Assembly (NCBI GenBank): GCA_004556545.1
Contig: SFGO01000037.1
Location: forward strand, 1 to 21,730
Source: Clostridiales bacterium
Lineage (GTDB): Bacteria > Bacillota > Clostridia > Christensenellales > Aristaeellaceae
Length of the DNA: 21,730 nucleotides
Direction of reading: 5' to 3'
Part shown: positions 1-8,053 of the stretch, in pieces
Numbering within the stretch: position 1 is the first letter of the stretch
How the letters are laid out: every line of letters begins with the position of its first letter
The notes under the pieces: model-generated
Seen by the model: only the letters and a program-made list of their open reading frames with translations
Database searches by the model: none
What the model was told of the DNA's origin: nothing
Translations under genes and position numbers: made by a program

Positions 1-103
1 CCGCAGGTGTGACACGAAACGAGCGGGGACTACGGCAGTAGTCCCTGCGACGATTGAGTGGCAGCAGTGCCTCCTGCACCTCCACTTTTTTGACACTCTA
101 AAC
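1..103. other. Window edge without a supported gene; contains a hairpin at 23-48
   Basis: No gene can be supported here. One plus-strand frame is open from base 2 to a TGA ending near 198, but it runs through two strong hairpins, has no visible start and gives no recognisable protein. An 11-bp stem with one G-T pair lies at 23-33 / 38-48 (core GGGACTAC / GTAGTCCC, loop GGCA). The segment may be the 3' tail of a gene or RNA that begins outside the window. Confidence 0.3.
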
Positions 104-143
104 AAAGAGAATCTGCATGGCTTTCGCTTTGCAGATTCTTTTT
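104..143. terminator. Probable bidirectional intrinsic terminator
   Basis: A perfect 10-bp stem AGAATCTGCA (108-117) / TGCAGATTCT (130-139) is flanked by an A-rich run on the left and a T run (139-143) on the right. Read on the plus strand it is a stem followed by TTTTT. Read on the minus strand it is followed by CTTTGTTT. It therefore can end the long minus-strand operon that finishes at 190, and also whatever enters from the left edge on the plus strand. Confidence 0.65.
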
Positions 144-157
144 GTGTATTTCACTCA

Positions 158-179
158 TCCCGCCCCTTTCGGGGCGGGA
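158..179 (-). other. GC-rich hairpin just after the last gene of the ABC/nuclease operon
   Basis: A perfect stem TCCCGCCCC / GGGGCGGGA with loop TTTC starts 10 nt beyond the stop codon at 190-192. There is no T run after it on the minus strand, so by itself it is not a classical terminator. It may protect the mRNA 3' end, with termination at the hairpin at 104-143. Confidence 0.5.
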
Positions 180-189
180 ATGGTGTTAC

Positions 190-1494
190 TTACTGAAGGG
201 TGCAGCCCTTGTCAAATTCGACGGTGCCCTTGTAGTTCTTCAGGATGCCGGTGACGGTGATTTCGTCGCCTTCCTTCAGATCTTTCGCGCCCTCGCCGGT
301 CAGGCGGTAGCACTGAATCACATAGTCTTCCAGACCGGCCGCCACCATGTTCACGGTGATGTTCTGATACTCGTCGCTCCACGCCGTGGGGATGGCGACG
401 ATCACGCCGGTGATGGTGGATTCGGAGGTCATGGCAGCGTCTTCCGCCAGCGCATAGCCCGCGATGACCGCCTTGACGCTGGCCACGCTGTCCACAGGAA
501 CCAGCACGCAGCCCTTGTCAAACTCGATGGTGCCCTTGTAATTCTTGATGGTGCCGAACACAGCGATTTCATCGCCCACGGCCAGCTCCTTCGCGCCCTC
601 GCCGGTCAGACGATAGCACTGAATGGGCTGCTCGTCCTTGCCGTCGCACACGATGTTCACGGTGATGTTCTGGTATTCATCACTCCACGCGGTATCGATG
701 CTGGAAATAATGCCCTTCAGAACGCTGGGCTTGGTCAGCGCGGCGCCGTCCTCCAGCGCGTAAGCGGCGTCCAGCGTAGCGGCCTGGCTGATGATCTCGC
801 CAAAGCCCACCAGTACGCAGCCCTTGTCAAATTCGACGGTGCCCTGATAGTTCTTCAGGATGCCCTCGACGGTGATTTCGTCGCCTTCCTTCAGATCCTT
901 CGCGCCTTCGCCGGTCAGGCGGAAGCACTGGATGGGCTGGTCGGCCAGTTCGCCCACTTGAATGGTCACGGTGATGTTCTGATACTCATCGCTCCACGCG
1001 GTATCAATGGAGATCACCTTGCCGAACAGGCGCTGGGCCTTGGTCATGGCAGCATCGGTGTCCAGCGCATAAGCGGCGGCCACGATGTCCGCATAACTCA
1101 TATCCAGAACCGCGGCGGGAACCATGCGCTCATAGGGTACATCCAGCGTGCTGCCGTCGGGCGCGGTCACGGTAGCAGTCAGGGTATAAACCAGATCCTT
1201 GGGGTTGGCTTCGTCGATGTCCACCAGATACTTGCCGTCCTCGGCGGGGGTGATCTGGATAGCGTCGGTATCCACGGACCAAGTCAGGGGATAGGCCACG
1301 CCGTCGATCATCAGCTGCGCGGGAACCTCGTAATCCTCAGCCGTCTGGGTCAGCTTGTCGCGGCTCTTGTTCTTGTACCAGAAATCCAGAAGTCCCTTGG
1401 CGGAAGCCAGATTTTCATCCTCGGCCAGAGCCGCGCCCGTAAACAGGGCTGCGCACAGCACCAGCGCGGTCAGCAGTGCAAAAAACTTTTTCAT
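190..1494 (-). CDS. Exported protein: N-terminal Ig-like domain and three OB-like repeats
   Basis: This 434-residue protein starts at the ATG at 1494, which follows AAGGAGA and opens a clear signal peptide (about residues 1-24, cleavage near ALA|EDE). The same frame stays open upstream to 1698 but lacks a signal peptide there. Residues about 28-128 resemble an atrophied bacterial Ig-like domain. Residues about 134-434 are three repeats of roughly 100 residues. Each contains TAWSDEYQNITV, then IQC(F/Y)RLTGEGAK, then GDEI-V-G--KNY-GT(V/I)EFDKGC. The pattern of beta strands and the GDEI-V-G core resemble OB-fold domains found next to secreted nucleases in Clostridia. There is no membrane anchor, cell-wall sorting signal or lipobox, so it is probably secreted. 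It is the last gene of the operon, 20 nt after the nuclease gene. The function is unknown; binding of nucleic acid or of the nuclease is inference. Confidence 0.75.
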   Translation of the reverse strand: MKKFFALLTALVLCAALFTGAALAEDENLASAKGLLDFWYKNKSRDKLTQTAEDYEVPAQLMIDGVAYPLTWSVDTDAIQITPAEDGKYLVDIDEANPKDLVYTLTATVTAPDGSTLDVPYERMVPAAVLDMSYADIVAAAYALDTDAAMTKAQRLFGKVISIDTAWSDEYQNITVTIQVGELADQPIQCFRLTGEGAKDLKEGDEITVEGILKNYQGTVEFDKGCVLVGFGEIISQAATLDAAYALEDGAALTKPSVLKGIISSIDTAWSDEYQNITVNIVCDGKDEQPIQCYRLTGEGAKELAVGDEIAVFGTIKNYKGTIEFDKGCVLVPVDSVASVKAVIAGYALAEDAAMTSESTITGVIVAIPTAWSDEYQNITVNMVAAGLEDYVIQCYRLTGEGAKDLKEGDEITVTGILKNYKGTVEFDKGCTLQ

Positions 1495-1514
1495 TTTCTT
1501 TCTCCTTGTCGTAT

Positions 1515-2774
1515 TCAGGGGTGAAGAAGAATGCCCTCCGGCTGGAATACCAGCAGAGAAACCCCTTCTTCGCTGCATTTTACCATTCCTTGAGCGTCGA
1601 TCTGATGGTGAAGATATTGTTCGGCGGGCAGAAGCGCTTCCATCGAGCCCATCAGCGGAAGCGTCTGAATCCACACGGTTTCTTCCTCCTGACGGCATTC
1701 GAGCCGCAGGGAAATCTTGCCGTCTTCCTTCGTTACGGTTTCGGCGCTTTCCACCGTCAGGCCCTGAAGCGCCGCAGAGGCGGCCGTCAAAAGCGGCCCC
1801 TCCTGCTTCAGTTCAGCAGCCGTCAGCCGCTGATAGGCAGGCTTTTTCCCCTCGCCCAGCTTGCGCAGGTTGTCCGGGTCGTCCGGCTTCATCATGCGGT
1901 ATTTTACGTCGGATACCTGCCAGATGCCTCCGGCCTCGTAATACTGAAACGTGCCCACGATGCGGGTCTCATTGCCCACATGCAGCGCGTTCAGACCGCC
2001 GCCGCTGAGGTTGTAGCCATAATAGACGGACATCCCGTAATACCGCCCCGTTTCCGGGTCGAAGGCCTCGGCGTAGACGCTTCCGCTGTCATTGAGAATC
2101 AGGGATCCGGTAAACACCACTTTTTTCCCGGCGTATTCCTCCGGATGCTCCCGCAGTTCCCGAATGGTCAGTTCGATGGCGTCTCCATAGTAGAAATCCG
2201 GGTCCGGCTGGCCGGAGTACAGGTTCCGCTTTTCCTCTTTCGCCTGTTCAAGCGCCTTCGCGCAGGTCTGGCCGTACCGGTTCCGGGCAACGCCGCTTCC
2301 AGCCGCAAGACCGTTCTGCAAAAGCTCGATGTTCAGGTTCCGGTACGGTTCCCCCTCCGAGAGCCTGTACCAGACCCAGACCAGCGTCCGCTGGCCGGTG
2401 GAGTCCAGCTCCCACTCCGCCGTATCCGATTCCAGCAGGATCGAAACGGCGGATGAGAGCTTTTCCCGGGTAAAGTCGGAGGCCGCCTGCCCGAAGGGTT
2501 CCACCTTTCCGGTGCATTCCGGCGTATCAATCGCCAGATAGCGTCCCTTCAGCACCCCGCCGGGGAATTCCTCCTCCGGCACGGAAAAGTGCGTGGTATC
2601 TCCGTCCACGAAGGTAAGCACCGACGCTTCCATGACCCGCGTGCCGGTGCTTTCCCCCGGCTGGCGGGAGACGGCGTAATCCGTCCCGTCCGCCAGTGCC
2701 GGAAGGGCAAGCAGTGCCAGCAGCAAAAGGACCGGCAGCGCCCGGAGCCAAAGACGATCAGTTGGCGTATTCAC
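1515..2774 (-). CDS. Exported thermonuclease (SNase-family) with OB-like and C-terminal domains
   Basis: The 419-residue protein has a hydrophobic export signal (about residues 11-29, ending LPALA|DG) with no lipobox cysteine. Residues about 45-192 are an SNase domain. VDGDT (56-60), R78, D83-T-P-E86 and R129 line up with D21, R35, D40, E43 and R87 of staphylococcal nuclease, so the Ca-binding and catalytic set looks complete. Family members cut DNA and RNA phosphodiester bonds outside the cell. Residues about 196-295 form an OB-like domain (KKVVFTGSLILN, VGNETRIVGTF) reminiscent of the repeats in the next gene. The last 110 residues are unassigned. The start is GTG at 2774, overlapping the end of the binding-protein gene by 17 nt; no better start lies nearby and the SD (GAAGAG) is weak, so translation is probably coupled. 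Confidence 0.85.
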   Translation of the reverse strand: MNTPTDRLWLRALPVLLLLALLALPALADGTDYAVSRQPGESTGTRVMEASVLTFVDGDTTHFSVPEEEFPGGVLKGRYLAIDTPECTGKVEPFGQAASDFTREKLSSAVSILLESDTAEWELDSTGQRTLVWVWYRLSEGEPYRNLNIELLQNGLAAGSGVARNRYGQTCAKALEQAKEEKRNLYSGQPDPDFYYGDAIELTIRELREHPEEYAGKKVVFTGSLILNDSGSVYAEAFDPETGRYYGMSVYYGYNLSGGGLNALHVGNETRIVGTFQYYEAGGIWQVSDVKYRMMKPDDPDNLRKLGEGKKPAYQRLTAAELKQEGPLLTAASAALQGLTVESAETVTKEDGKISLRLECRQEEETVWIQTLPLMGSMEALLPAEQYLHHQIDAQGMVKCSEEGVSLLVFQPEGILLHP

Positions 2775-4140
2775 ACTCTTCGATGGCTTCTTCGAAAGCC
2801 GCTTCGATCTGCGCGTCCACGTCGTCGCCGGTCAGGGTCAGGCACTTGGACAGCAGAGCAGCCACCTGATCACGGGCCGTGGAGGAACCCACGAACGCGG
2901 GAGAGGTGTAGTACGCATCCGCCTGCTCCAGGCAGACCTTGGTGCTCAGCGCGGCCACGTAGTCGCCGCCGTCAGCCTGCGCCAGGAAGTCGGCGTACAC
3001 CGCGTTGTCGGTGACGGACTTGATGACGGGCACATAGCCGGAAGCCATGGAGAATTCCGCCTGGAAGTCCACGCTGGTGGTCAGGAACTTGACGAACAGC
3101 CAGGACGCGATGACTTCCTGAGGATTATTCTTCTTAAAGATACACACGCTGGGGCCCTGAGAGATGACCTTGCGGTTGTCGCTGCTCACCTGAGGAATGG
3201 TCGCAATGCCCACTTCGAAGGGATAGGAACCGTCCGCATTGGCGGCGGGGCGCTGATACTTGGAACCGGCGGAAGAGCCGATGGACATGTAGGAGCGCAC
3301 GCCGGTGGTGGCGGTGAACAGGCCGGAGGTGTAAGCGCCGTAGAGCTTCTGAGTGGTCAGATAGCCCTTGTTGTACCATTCGTTAAACATCTTGACGAAG
3401 GCGCGGTTCTGCTCGTTGTTGAACAGATAGTGCTCGCCGGTGGCGCTGGTGTAGGGAGAATTGTACTGTTCGCACATGGTGATGAACCAGTTGGCCTCGC
3501 TGTCATAGCCCAGCGGGATGGATTCGGGATCGATCTCCTTGATCTTGGCGCAGACCTGCTCCATCTCTTCCCAGGTGGTGGGCACGGCAATGCCGTTGGC
3601 TTCGAAGAAGGTCTTGTCGTAGTACAGCACTTCGGTGGACTTGGAGAAGGGCATGGTGTACATCAGTCCGTCGCCGTACTGACGGCCTTCCTCGTAGTAG
3701 CCCTCGATGAAGTCGGCCTTCTGCTCGTCGGTCAGGCCCAGGATCTCGGTGGTGCCGTCGGCGCGGGTCACTTCCACCTTGCTGTCGATCAGCTCATCCA
3801 GCGTCTGCACGGCCTTGGCCAGATTGTACAGCGCCACGTGATCGGGATAGCAGTACGCCACATTGGGCTGCGCGCCTACGCTGATATCCGTGACGATCTG
3901 GTCGCGCACGTCGTCGTAGCTGCCCTGGGTGGTATGCTCAACGTGAATGTTGGGATAGAGCTTGTTGAATTCCGCGATGTAGTTGGCGGTTACTTCCTGC
4001 AGAGCGGTGCCCTGCTGGGTGCAGAAGGTGATGGTCACTTCGCTGCCGTCATAGCCTTCCGCAGGCACTTCGAAGCCAGCGGCGAAAGCCGTGCTGCACA
4101 GCATCATCAGTACCAGAAGAATGGGGAGTAGTTTTTTCAT
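2758..4140 (-). CDS. ABC transporter substrate-binding protein, UgpB-like (extracellular family 1)
   Basis: This 460-residue protein binds a solute outside the membrane and delivers it to the two permeases encoded just upstream. The pattern TMPFSKSTEVLYYDKTFFEA followed by a PTTWEEM motif, and a GYVPVIKS stretch near the end, match the UgpB / maltose-type family 1 binding proteins. UgpB of E. coli binds sn-glycerol 3-phosphate and glycerophosphodiesters; the substrate here cannot be read from sequence. The signal peptide (about residues 1-20) ends STAFA|AG. The only cysteine nearby sits in MMLCS, which is not a proper lipobox. The ATG at 4140 is preceded by AAGGAAGGG. An 82-nt gap separates it from the second permease, with no clear terminator. 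Confidence 0.88.
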   Translation of the reverse strand: MKKLLPILLVLMMLCSTAFAAGFEVPAEGYDGSEVTITFCTQQGTALQEVTANYIAEFNKLYPNIHVEHTTQGSYDDVRDQIVTDISVGAQPNVAYCYPDHVALYNLAKAVQTLDELIDSKVEVTRADGTTEILGLTDEQKADFIEGYYEEGRQYGDGLMYTMPFSKSTEVLYYDKTFFEANGIAVPTTWEEMEQVCAKIKEIDPESIPLGYDSEANWFITMCEQYNSPYTSATGEHYLFNNEQNRAFVKMFNEWYNKGYLTTQKLYGAYTSGLFTATTGVRSYMSIGSSAGSKYQRPAANADGSYPFEVGIATIPQVSSDNRKVISQGPSVCIFKKNNPQEVIASWLFVKFLTTSVDFQAEFSMASGYVPVIKSVTDNAVYADFLAQADGGDYVAALSTKVCLEQADAYYTSPAFVGSSTARDQVAALLSKCLTLTGDDVDAQIEAAFEEAIEECEYAN

Positions 4141-4222
4141 CTTGTTTTCCCTTCCTTTTCTTTTCGTGATGTTCCTGTTTATGTAACGGGCCTTGCGGCC
4201 AGTGTACCGGAAGAATGGGATT

Positions 4223-5110
4223 TTATCCCTTGATACCGCTGCGGCTGACGCCGGTCATGATGTACTTGCGCAGGAAGACGAACACCAGAAACAGCGGGGC
4301 CGAGACCAGCGCCACAGCCGCCATCTGCACGGGATAGTTCACATCGCCCGTTGTGTCGGTAAAGGCGCTTCGAAGGCCGTTGGTAATCAGCCGGTGCGCA
4401 TCGTCGTTAGCCACCAGCCGGGGCCAGATGTAGGAGTTCCACGCGCCCATCATCTTCAGGATGGTAATGGAAATCAGCGTGGGCAGGGACAGGGGGACCA
4501 TGACCTTCCACAGATACTTCCAGTCCTTGGTGCCGTCTACCTTGGCGGCCAGATACAGCTCATTGGGGATCTGCAGGAAGCTCTGCCGCAGCAGGTAAAT
4601 GTAGAAGACGCTCACCAGAAACGGCACAATCAGAACCGTGTAGGTGTTCTTCCAGCCGAAAGCCGTCACCGTGCCGTAGTTGGTGATGGTAAACAGCTCG
4701 CCGGGGATCATCATCGTGGCCAGCAGCGCCGCGAAGAGCAGCTCCTTGCCCTTGAACTCCAGCCGGGCAAAGGCGAAAGCCGTCAGGATGGTGATGAACA
4801 GGGACAGTATCGTGGACACCAGACCGACGATCATGGTGTTCATAAACAGCCTTCCCAGCTTGGCGGTGGTAAAGGCCGTCAGGTAGTTTTCCAGCATCAG
4901 CACCCGGGGCCAGAAGGTGGGGACGCTCAGGCGGTATTCTTCCAGCGTTTTCACCGAGGAAATCAGCATCCAGTAAAAGGGAAACAGCACCACCAGCGCC
5001 ATCAGAATCAGGAAAAAGTATACCCCGAACAGGGAAAGGGCTTTTCCCCCCTTTTGCCGGAGGAACTGGGCACGGTACTTTCGTGCGCTCATGACAACCT
5101 GCTTTTCCAT
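4223..5110 (-). CDS. ABC transporter permease, MalG/UgpE type
   Basis: The 295-residue protein has about six transmembrane segments, starting with one near residues 27-50 that ends LFPFYWMLISS, a typical N-terminal feature of MalG/UgpE proteins. The cytoplasmic EAA loop that contacts the ATPase is visible as ELYLAAKVDGTKDWKYLWK followed by VMVPLSLP. It pairs with the permease upstream to form the membrane channel. The ATG at 5110 lies 11 nt after the stop of the first permease, with AGAGGTG as SD. Substrate class is inferred as sugar or glycerol-phosphate-like from family resemblance only. Confidence 0.9.
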   Translation of the reverse strand: MEKQVVMSARKYRAQFLRQKGGKALSLFGVYFFLILMALVVLFPFYWMLISSVKTLEEYRLSVPTFWPRVLMLENYLTAFTTAKLGRLFMNTMIVGLVSTILSLFITILTAFAFARLEFKGKELLFAALLATMMIPGELFTITNYGTVTAFGWKNTYTVLIVPFLVSVFYIYLLRQSFLQIPNELYLAAKVDGTKDWKYLWKVMVPLSLPTLISITILKMMGAWNSYIWPRLVANDDAHRLITNGLRSAFTDTTGDVNYPVQMAAVALVSAPLFLVFVFLRKYIMTGVSRSGIKG

Positions 5111-5121
5111 ACCCGCACCTC

Positions 5122-6066
5122 TCAGTAATGGACACGCTTCTTGCTGACCCAGAGGTTAATGAGGGTCACTACAAGAATGATGCCGAAAAGAATCAGCGCC
5201 GCGGCGCTGGCGCGCCCCTGGCTGTTGTTGCTCAGCGAGTCGTAAATGAAGCCCACCATGGTATTCAGCCGTCCGCCGTCATTGGGCGGGCCCATGGTCT
5301 CGCCGAAGATACCCACGATGCTGGTGTATTCCTTGAAGCCGCCGATGAAGCCCGTAATGATCACATAGGCCAGCATGGGCGAGACGAGCGGCACGGTGAT
5401 GCGGGTAAAGACCCGCCAGCGGGGCGTGCTGTCCACCCGGGCCGCTTCGTAATACTGCTTGTTGATGGCCTGCAGGCCGCCCAGCAGAATCAGAATCTTG
5501 AAGGGCAGGGCGTTCCAGACGATATACACGATCATCACGACCATGTTGGCCGTATAGGTGGAGCCGTAGTTGATCCAGTTGACGCGGCTGCCGCCGAAGA
5601 ACTCGATGATGTTGTTGATGATACCGGCAGTGACGACGATCTCGTTTTCCGTGCCGTAGAAGCTGCCCACGATGTTAAACATGGCGGCGAACACCATGCC
5701 GATGGCGATGGAGTTGGTCACATAGGGCAGGAAGAAAACCGTCTGCAGCGCCTTTTGCAGAAACTTGATGGAGTTCAGCGCCACCGCGATCAACAGGGCC
5801 AGAATGGTGGAAATCGGCACCGTCCACAGGCACAGAAGCACCGTGTTCTGCAGGCAGGTCAGGAACTTGCGGTACTTGATGACCTTGACGAAATTGCCCA
5901 GACCGAACTCAAAGCTGGCGCCGCTGGCCGCTTTCAGGCCGCTGTACCCTTCCAGCAGGGACATGCGCACTGTATTGATGATGGGCCAGACGGTGAAAAT
6001 CAGAAGCAGCACGATGGCCGGGGAAAGGTATAACCACGCTTTCCAATGATCTTTGCTGTTGACCAT
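5122..6066 (-). CDS. ABC transporter permease, MalF/UgpA type
   Basis: The 314-residue inner-membrane protein starts with LYLSPAIVLLLIFTVWPII, the usual first segment of MalF/UgpA permeases, and has about six transmembrane segments. The EAA loop reads YYEAARVDSTPRWRVFTRI followed by TVPLVSPML. It forms a heterodimer with the next permease. The ATPase stop codon TGA is followed by one base and then this ATG, with GAGGTGA inside the ATPase coding end as SD, so the two genes are tightly coupled. An insertion of about 35-40 residues around 'FYGTENEIVVTAGIINNIIE' faces the outside; such insertions vary among family members. Confidence 0.9.
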   Translation of the reverse strand: MVNSKDHWKAWLYLSPAIVLLLIFTVWPIINTVRMSLLEGYSGLKAASGASFEFGLGNFVKVIKYRKFLTCLQNTVLLCLWTVPISTILALLIAVALNSIKFLQKALQTVFFLPYVTNSIAIGMVFAAMFNIVGSFYGTENEIVVTAGIINNIIEFFGGSRVNWINYGSTYTANMVVMIVYIVWNALPFKILILLGGLQAINKQYYEAARVDSTPRWRVFTRITVPLVSPMLAYVIITGFIGGFKEYTSIVGIFGETMGPPNDGGRLNTMVGFIYDSLSNNSQGRASAAALILFGIILVVTLINLWVSKKRVHY

Positions 6067-6067
6067 A

Positions 6068-7171
6068 TCACTTCACCTCAAACGCAAGCCGCTGTTCCGT
6101 CTCCTTGTGGAACACAAAGAGTTTGTGGGGCTTGACGGAATAGCGGACGGTTTCGCCCTTCAGGCCGCTGCGGTCGTCCGCGTCGATGATGGAGCGCACG
6201 GACGGCTTGAGCGACGCGGGATGGGTGGAAACGACGCTCACATCCCGACCCATGACCTCCACGTTGTTCAGATGGCAGGTCAGCGGGCCGTTTTCATCCA
6301 GAATGAAGCCCTCGGGGCGGATGCCCACCGTCACTTCCTGATCTTCCAGCCCGCCGACCGTCAGCACGCAGTCGTCGCCGATGAAAAGCTTTCCGCCCTC
6401 CACCCGGCCGGAGAACACGTTGATGGGCGGCGTTCCCAGGAAGTTGGCGACGAACAGATTGGCCGGATCGTCATAGACCTCCTGCGGCTTGCCGATCTGC
6501 TGCACCACGCCCAGCTTCATCACCACGATCATGTCGGAAATGGACATGGCTTCCTCCTGATCGTGGGTGACAAACACGGTGGTGATGCCCGTTTCTTTCT
6601 GAATGCGGCGGATCTCCTCCCGGGTCTGCAAACGCAGGCGGGCGTCCAGATTGGACAGGGGCTCGTCCAGAAGCAGCACCCGAGGCATTTTCACCAGCGC
6701 GCGGGCGATGGCCACGCGCTGCTGCTGACCGCCGGAAAGCTCGCTGGGCTTGCGGTCCAGCAGCTCTTCGATCTGCACCAGACGGGCCGCCTCCCGGGCC
6801 CGGTCCAGCATCTGCTCCTTGGACAGCTTATCCGCGCCGGTCAGGTTCTGCAGCGGGAAAAGGATGTTCTGCAAAACCGTCATGTGGGGATACAGGGCGT
6901 AATTCTGGAACACCAGCCCGATGCCGCGCTTTTCGGTGGAAAGCTCGGTCACATCGTCCTCACCGAAGAAAATTTTGCCGGAAGTGGGCTTCTGCAGGCC
7001 GCTGATCATATACAGCGTGGTGCTCTTGCCGCACCCGGAAGGGCCCAGCAGGCCAATCAGCTTACCGTCCGGAATTTCAAAGCAGAAATTGTTGACGGCA
7101 ACGACCTCTTCACCGGATTTTTTGTTGCGGCTGGGAAAGATTTTCGTCAGGTTCTCAAGAACGATTTTCAT
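6068..7171 (-). CDS. ABC transporter ATP-binding protein, UgpC/MsmX type
   Basis: The 367-residue cytoplasmic ATPase powers the transporter. Motifs: Walker A GPSGCGKST (43-51), Q-loop Q89, signature LSGGQQQR (145-152), Walker B VLLLDEP (165-171), H-loop H203. From about residue 235 there is a TOBE-type regulatory region (VGIRPEGFILDE), as in UgpC, MalK and MsmX. In Firmicutes such ATPases often serve several sugar transporters from a distant locus; here the gene stands at the head of its own transporter operon. AAAGGGG precedes the ATG at 7171. It lies 49 nt after the RDD gene with no terminator between them. Confidence 0.93.
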   Translation of the reverse strand: MKIVLENLTKIFPSRNKKSGEEVVAVNNFCFEIPDGKLIGLLGPSGCGKSTTLYMISGLQKPTSGKIFFGEDDVTELSTEKRGIGLVFQNYALYPHMTVLQNILFPLQNLTGADKLSKEQMLDRAREAARLVQIEELLDRKPSELSGGQQQRVAIARALVKMPRVLLLDEPLSNLDARLRLQTREEIRRIQKETGITTVFVTHDQEEAMSISDMIVVMKLGVVQQIGKPQEVYDDPANLFVANFLGTPPINVFSGRVEGGKLFIGDDCVLTVGGLEDQEVTVGIRPEGFILDENGPLTCHLNNVEVMGRDVSVVSTHPASLKPSVRSIIDADDRSGLKGETVRYSVKPHKLFVFHKETEQRLAFEVK

Positions 7172-7220
7172 GGGCGTCCCCTTTCTTTGGCATGGGTTTA
7201 TTTTTCCGTATTTCCAAGGG

Positions 7221-7982
7221 TCAGAAGGTTTTCTCGGCCGCTTTTTCCGCAGCCATCCGTTCCTTGAAGGCGATCATATCCTCCCGGGTTGGAAAGATGC
7301 GCTGGCTGGGCAGGTCGACCACGACCGTGCCTGCCAGCAGATCATGAATGGGCGTGTGGGCATAGGTGAACAGGAACAGGCAGCCATTGACCAGCGCCAG
7401 TCCCAGGATCAGCAGAGTTCCCGGCAGGCCGGTGCTGCCGAAATACAGCATCATCGCTACCAGCACGGGAATCATGATTTCCACGGTATATTTGCCCAGA
7501 ATGGAGCGCACAAACAGCTGCACGCCTCCAAGCCGCACCCCGTCCGAACGCATGACGCCCAGGCTGAAAATTTTCTTGCCCAGCGTTTGCCCGTCCTTCA
7601 GAAGGGCCGGAATCAGCACCTCCCAGATCAGGCAGGCCAGCAGGATTCCCAGCGAAACCATCAAAATGGTCAGCCGGATGGTCATCTGATAGGCGTAGGC
7701 CGCTTCCTCATCCTGCCCCACGGCCCGGTAGGCTTCTTCCAACTGCTGTTTTTCTTCATCCGTCATGCTGTCGTACTGAGAAAGTGACGTCTGAAAATCC
7801 ACGCCGTATTGTTCGCCGTAGGCTTCATAGCACCGATTGAGCGTATCCACATACCGGTCGTATCCCAGAGCAGAAGAAAGAAGAAACGCAAACAGCACGG
7901 CCAGAATGCCCAAAAGAATGGCATCAAAAAGAAAAGCGGAAATTCTTTTCCACATTCCGGCGCGCTGAAGACTGACTGCCAT
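7221..7982 (-). CDS. RDD-family membrane protein
   Basis: This protein of 253 residues carries the RDD-like opening AGMWKRISAFLFDAILLGIL and a later KDGQTLGKKIFSLGVMRSDG segment, both typical of RDD proteins. At least four hydrophobic segments are visible: about 15-38, 100-125, 165-185 and 190-210. A charged, Asp/Glu-rich loop of about 60 residues sits between the first two. The family's biochemical role is poorly defined; some members are linked to ion transport. The ATG at 7982 is chosen over an upstream in-frame start at 8012 because AAAGGAG lies 7 nt before it. It is the first gene of the ABC/nuclease operon, which suggests, but does not prove, a role in export or transport there. Confidence 0.8.
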   Translation of the reverse strand: MAVSLQRAGMWKRISAFLFDAILLGILAVLFAFLLSSALGYDRYVDTLNRCYEAYGEQYGVDFQTSLSQYDSMTDEEKQQLEEAYRAVGQDEEAAYAYQMTIRLTILMVSLGILLACLIWEVLIPALLKDGQTLGKKIFSLGVMRSDGVRLGGVQLFVRSILGKYTVEIMIPVLVAMMLYFGSTGLPGTLLILGLALVNGCLFLFTYAHTPIHDLLAGTVVVDLPSQRIFPTREDMIAFKERMAAEKAAEKTF

Positions 7983-8024
7983 GATTCGGCTCCTTTCGTT
8001 ATTTACCGTCAAACCGTATTTCCT

Positions 8025-8053
8025 ATTATATCGGTTTTTTTCTAAAAAGCCAG
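8025..8053 (-). promoter_or_regulatory. Promoter for the RDD-ABC-nuclease operon
   Basis: On the minus strand there is a perfect -10 TATAAT at 8025-8030. The best -35 candidate, 17 bp upstream at 8048-8053, is CTGGCT, a poor match to TTGACA. Transcription would start about 7 nt downstream of the -10, giving a short leader before the RDD ATG at 7982. The weak -35 would fit an activator-dependent promoter, which is inference. Confidence 0.5.

Noticed and set aside
190..1494. Regular DNA repeats suggestive of a CRISPR or other array
   Set aside because: The repeats are about 300 bp, lie in one reading frame and encode a repeated protein domain.
142..1524. Long plus-strand open frame opposite the OB-repeat gene
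   Set aside because: It is an antisense shadow. The minus frame has an SD, signal peptide and coherent repeats; the plus frame has no SD and no recognisable domain.
1355..2008. 217-codon plus-strand frame over the nuclease and OB-protein junction
   Set aside because: Arg/Pro/Ser-rich antisense frame without SD, crossing the junction of two real minus-strand genes.
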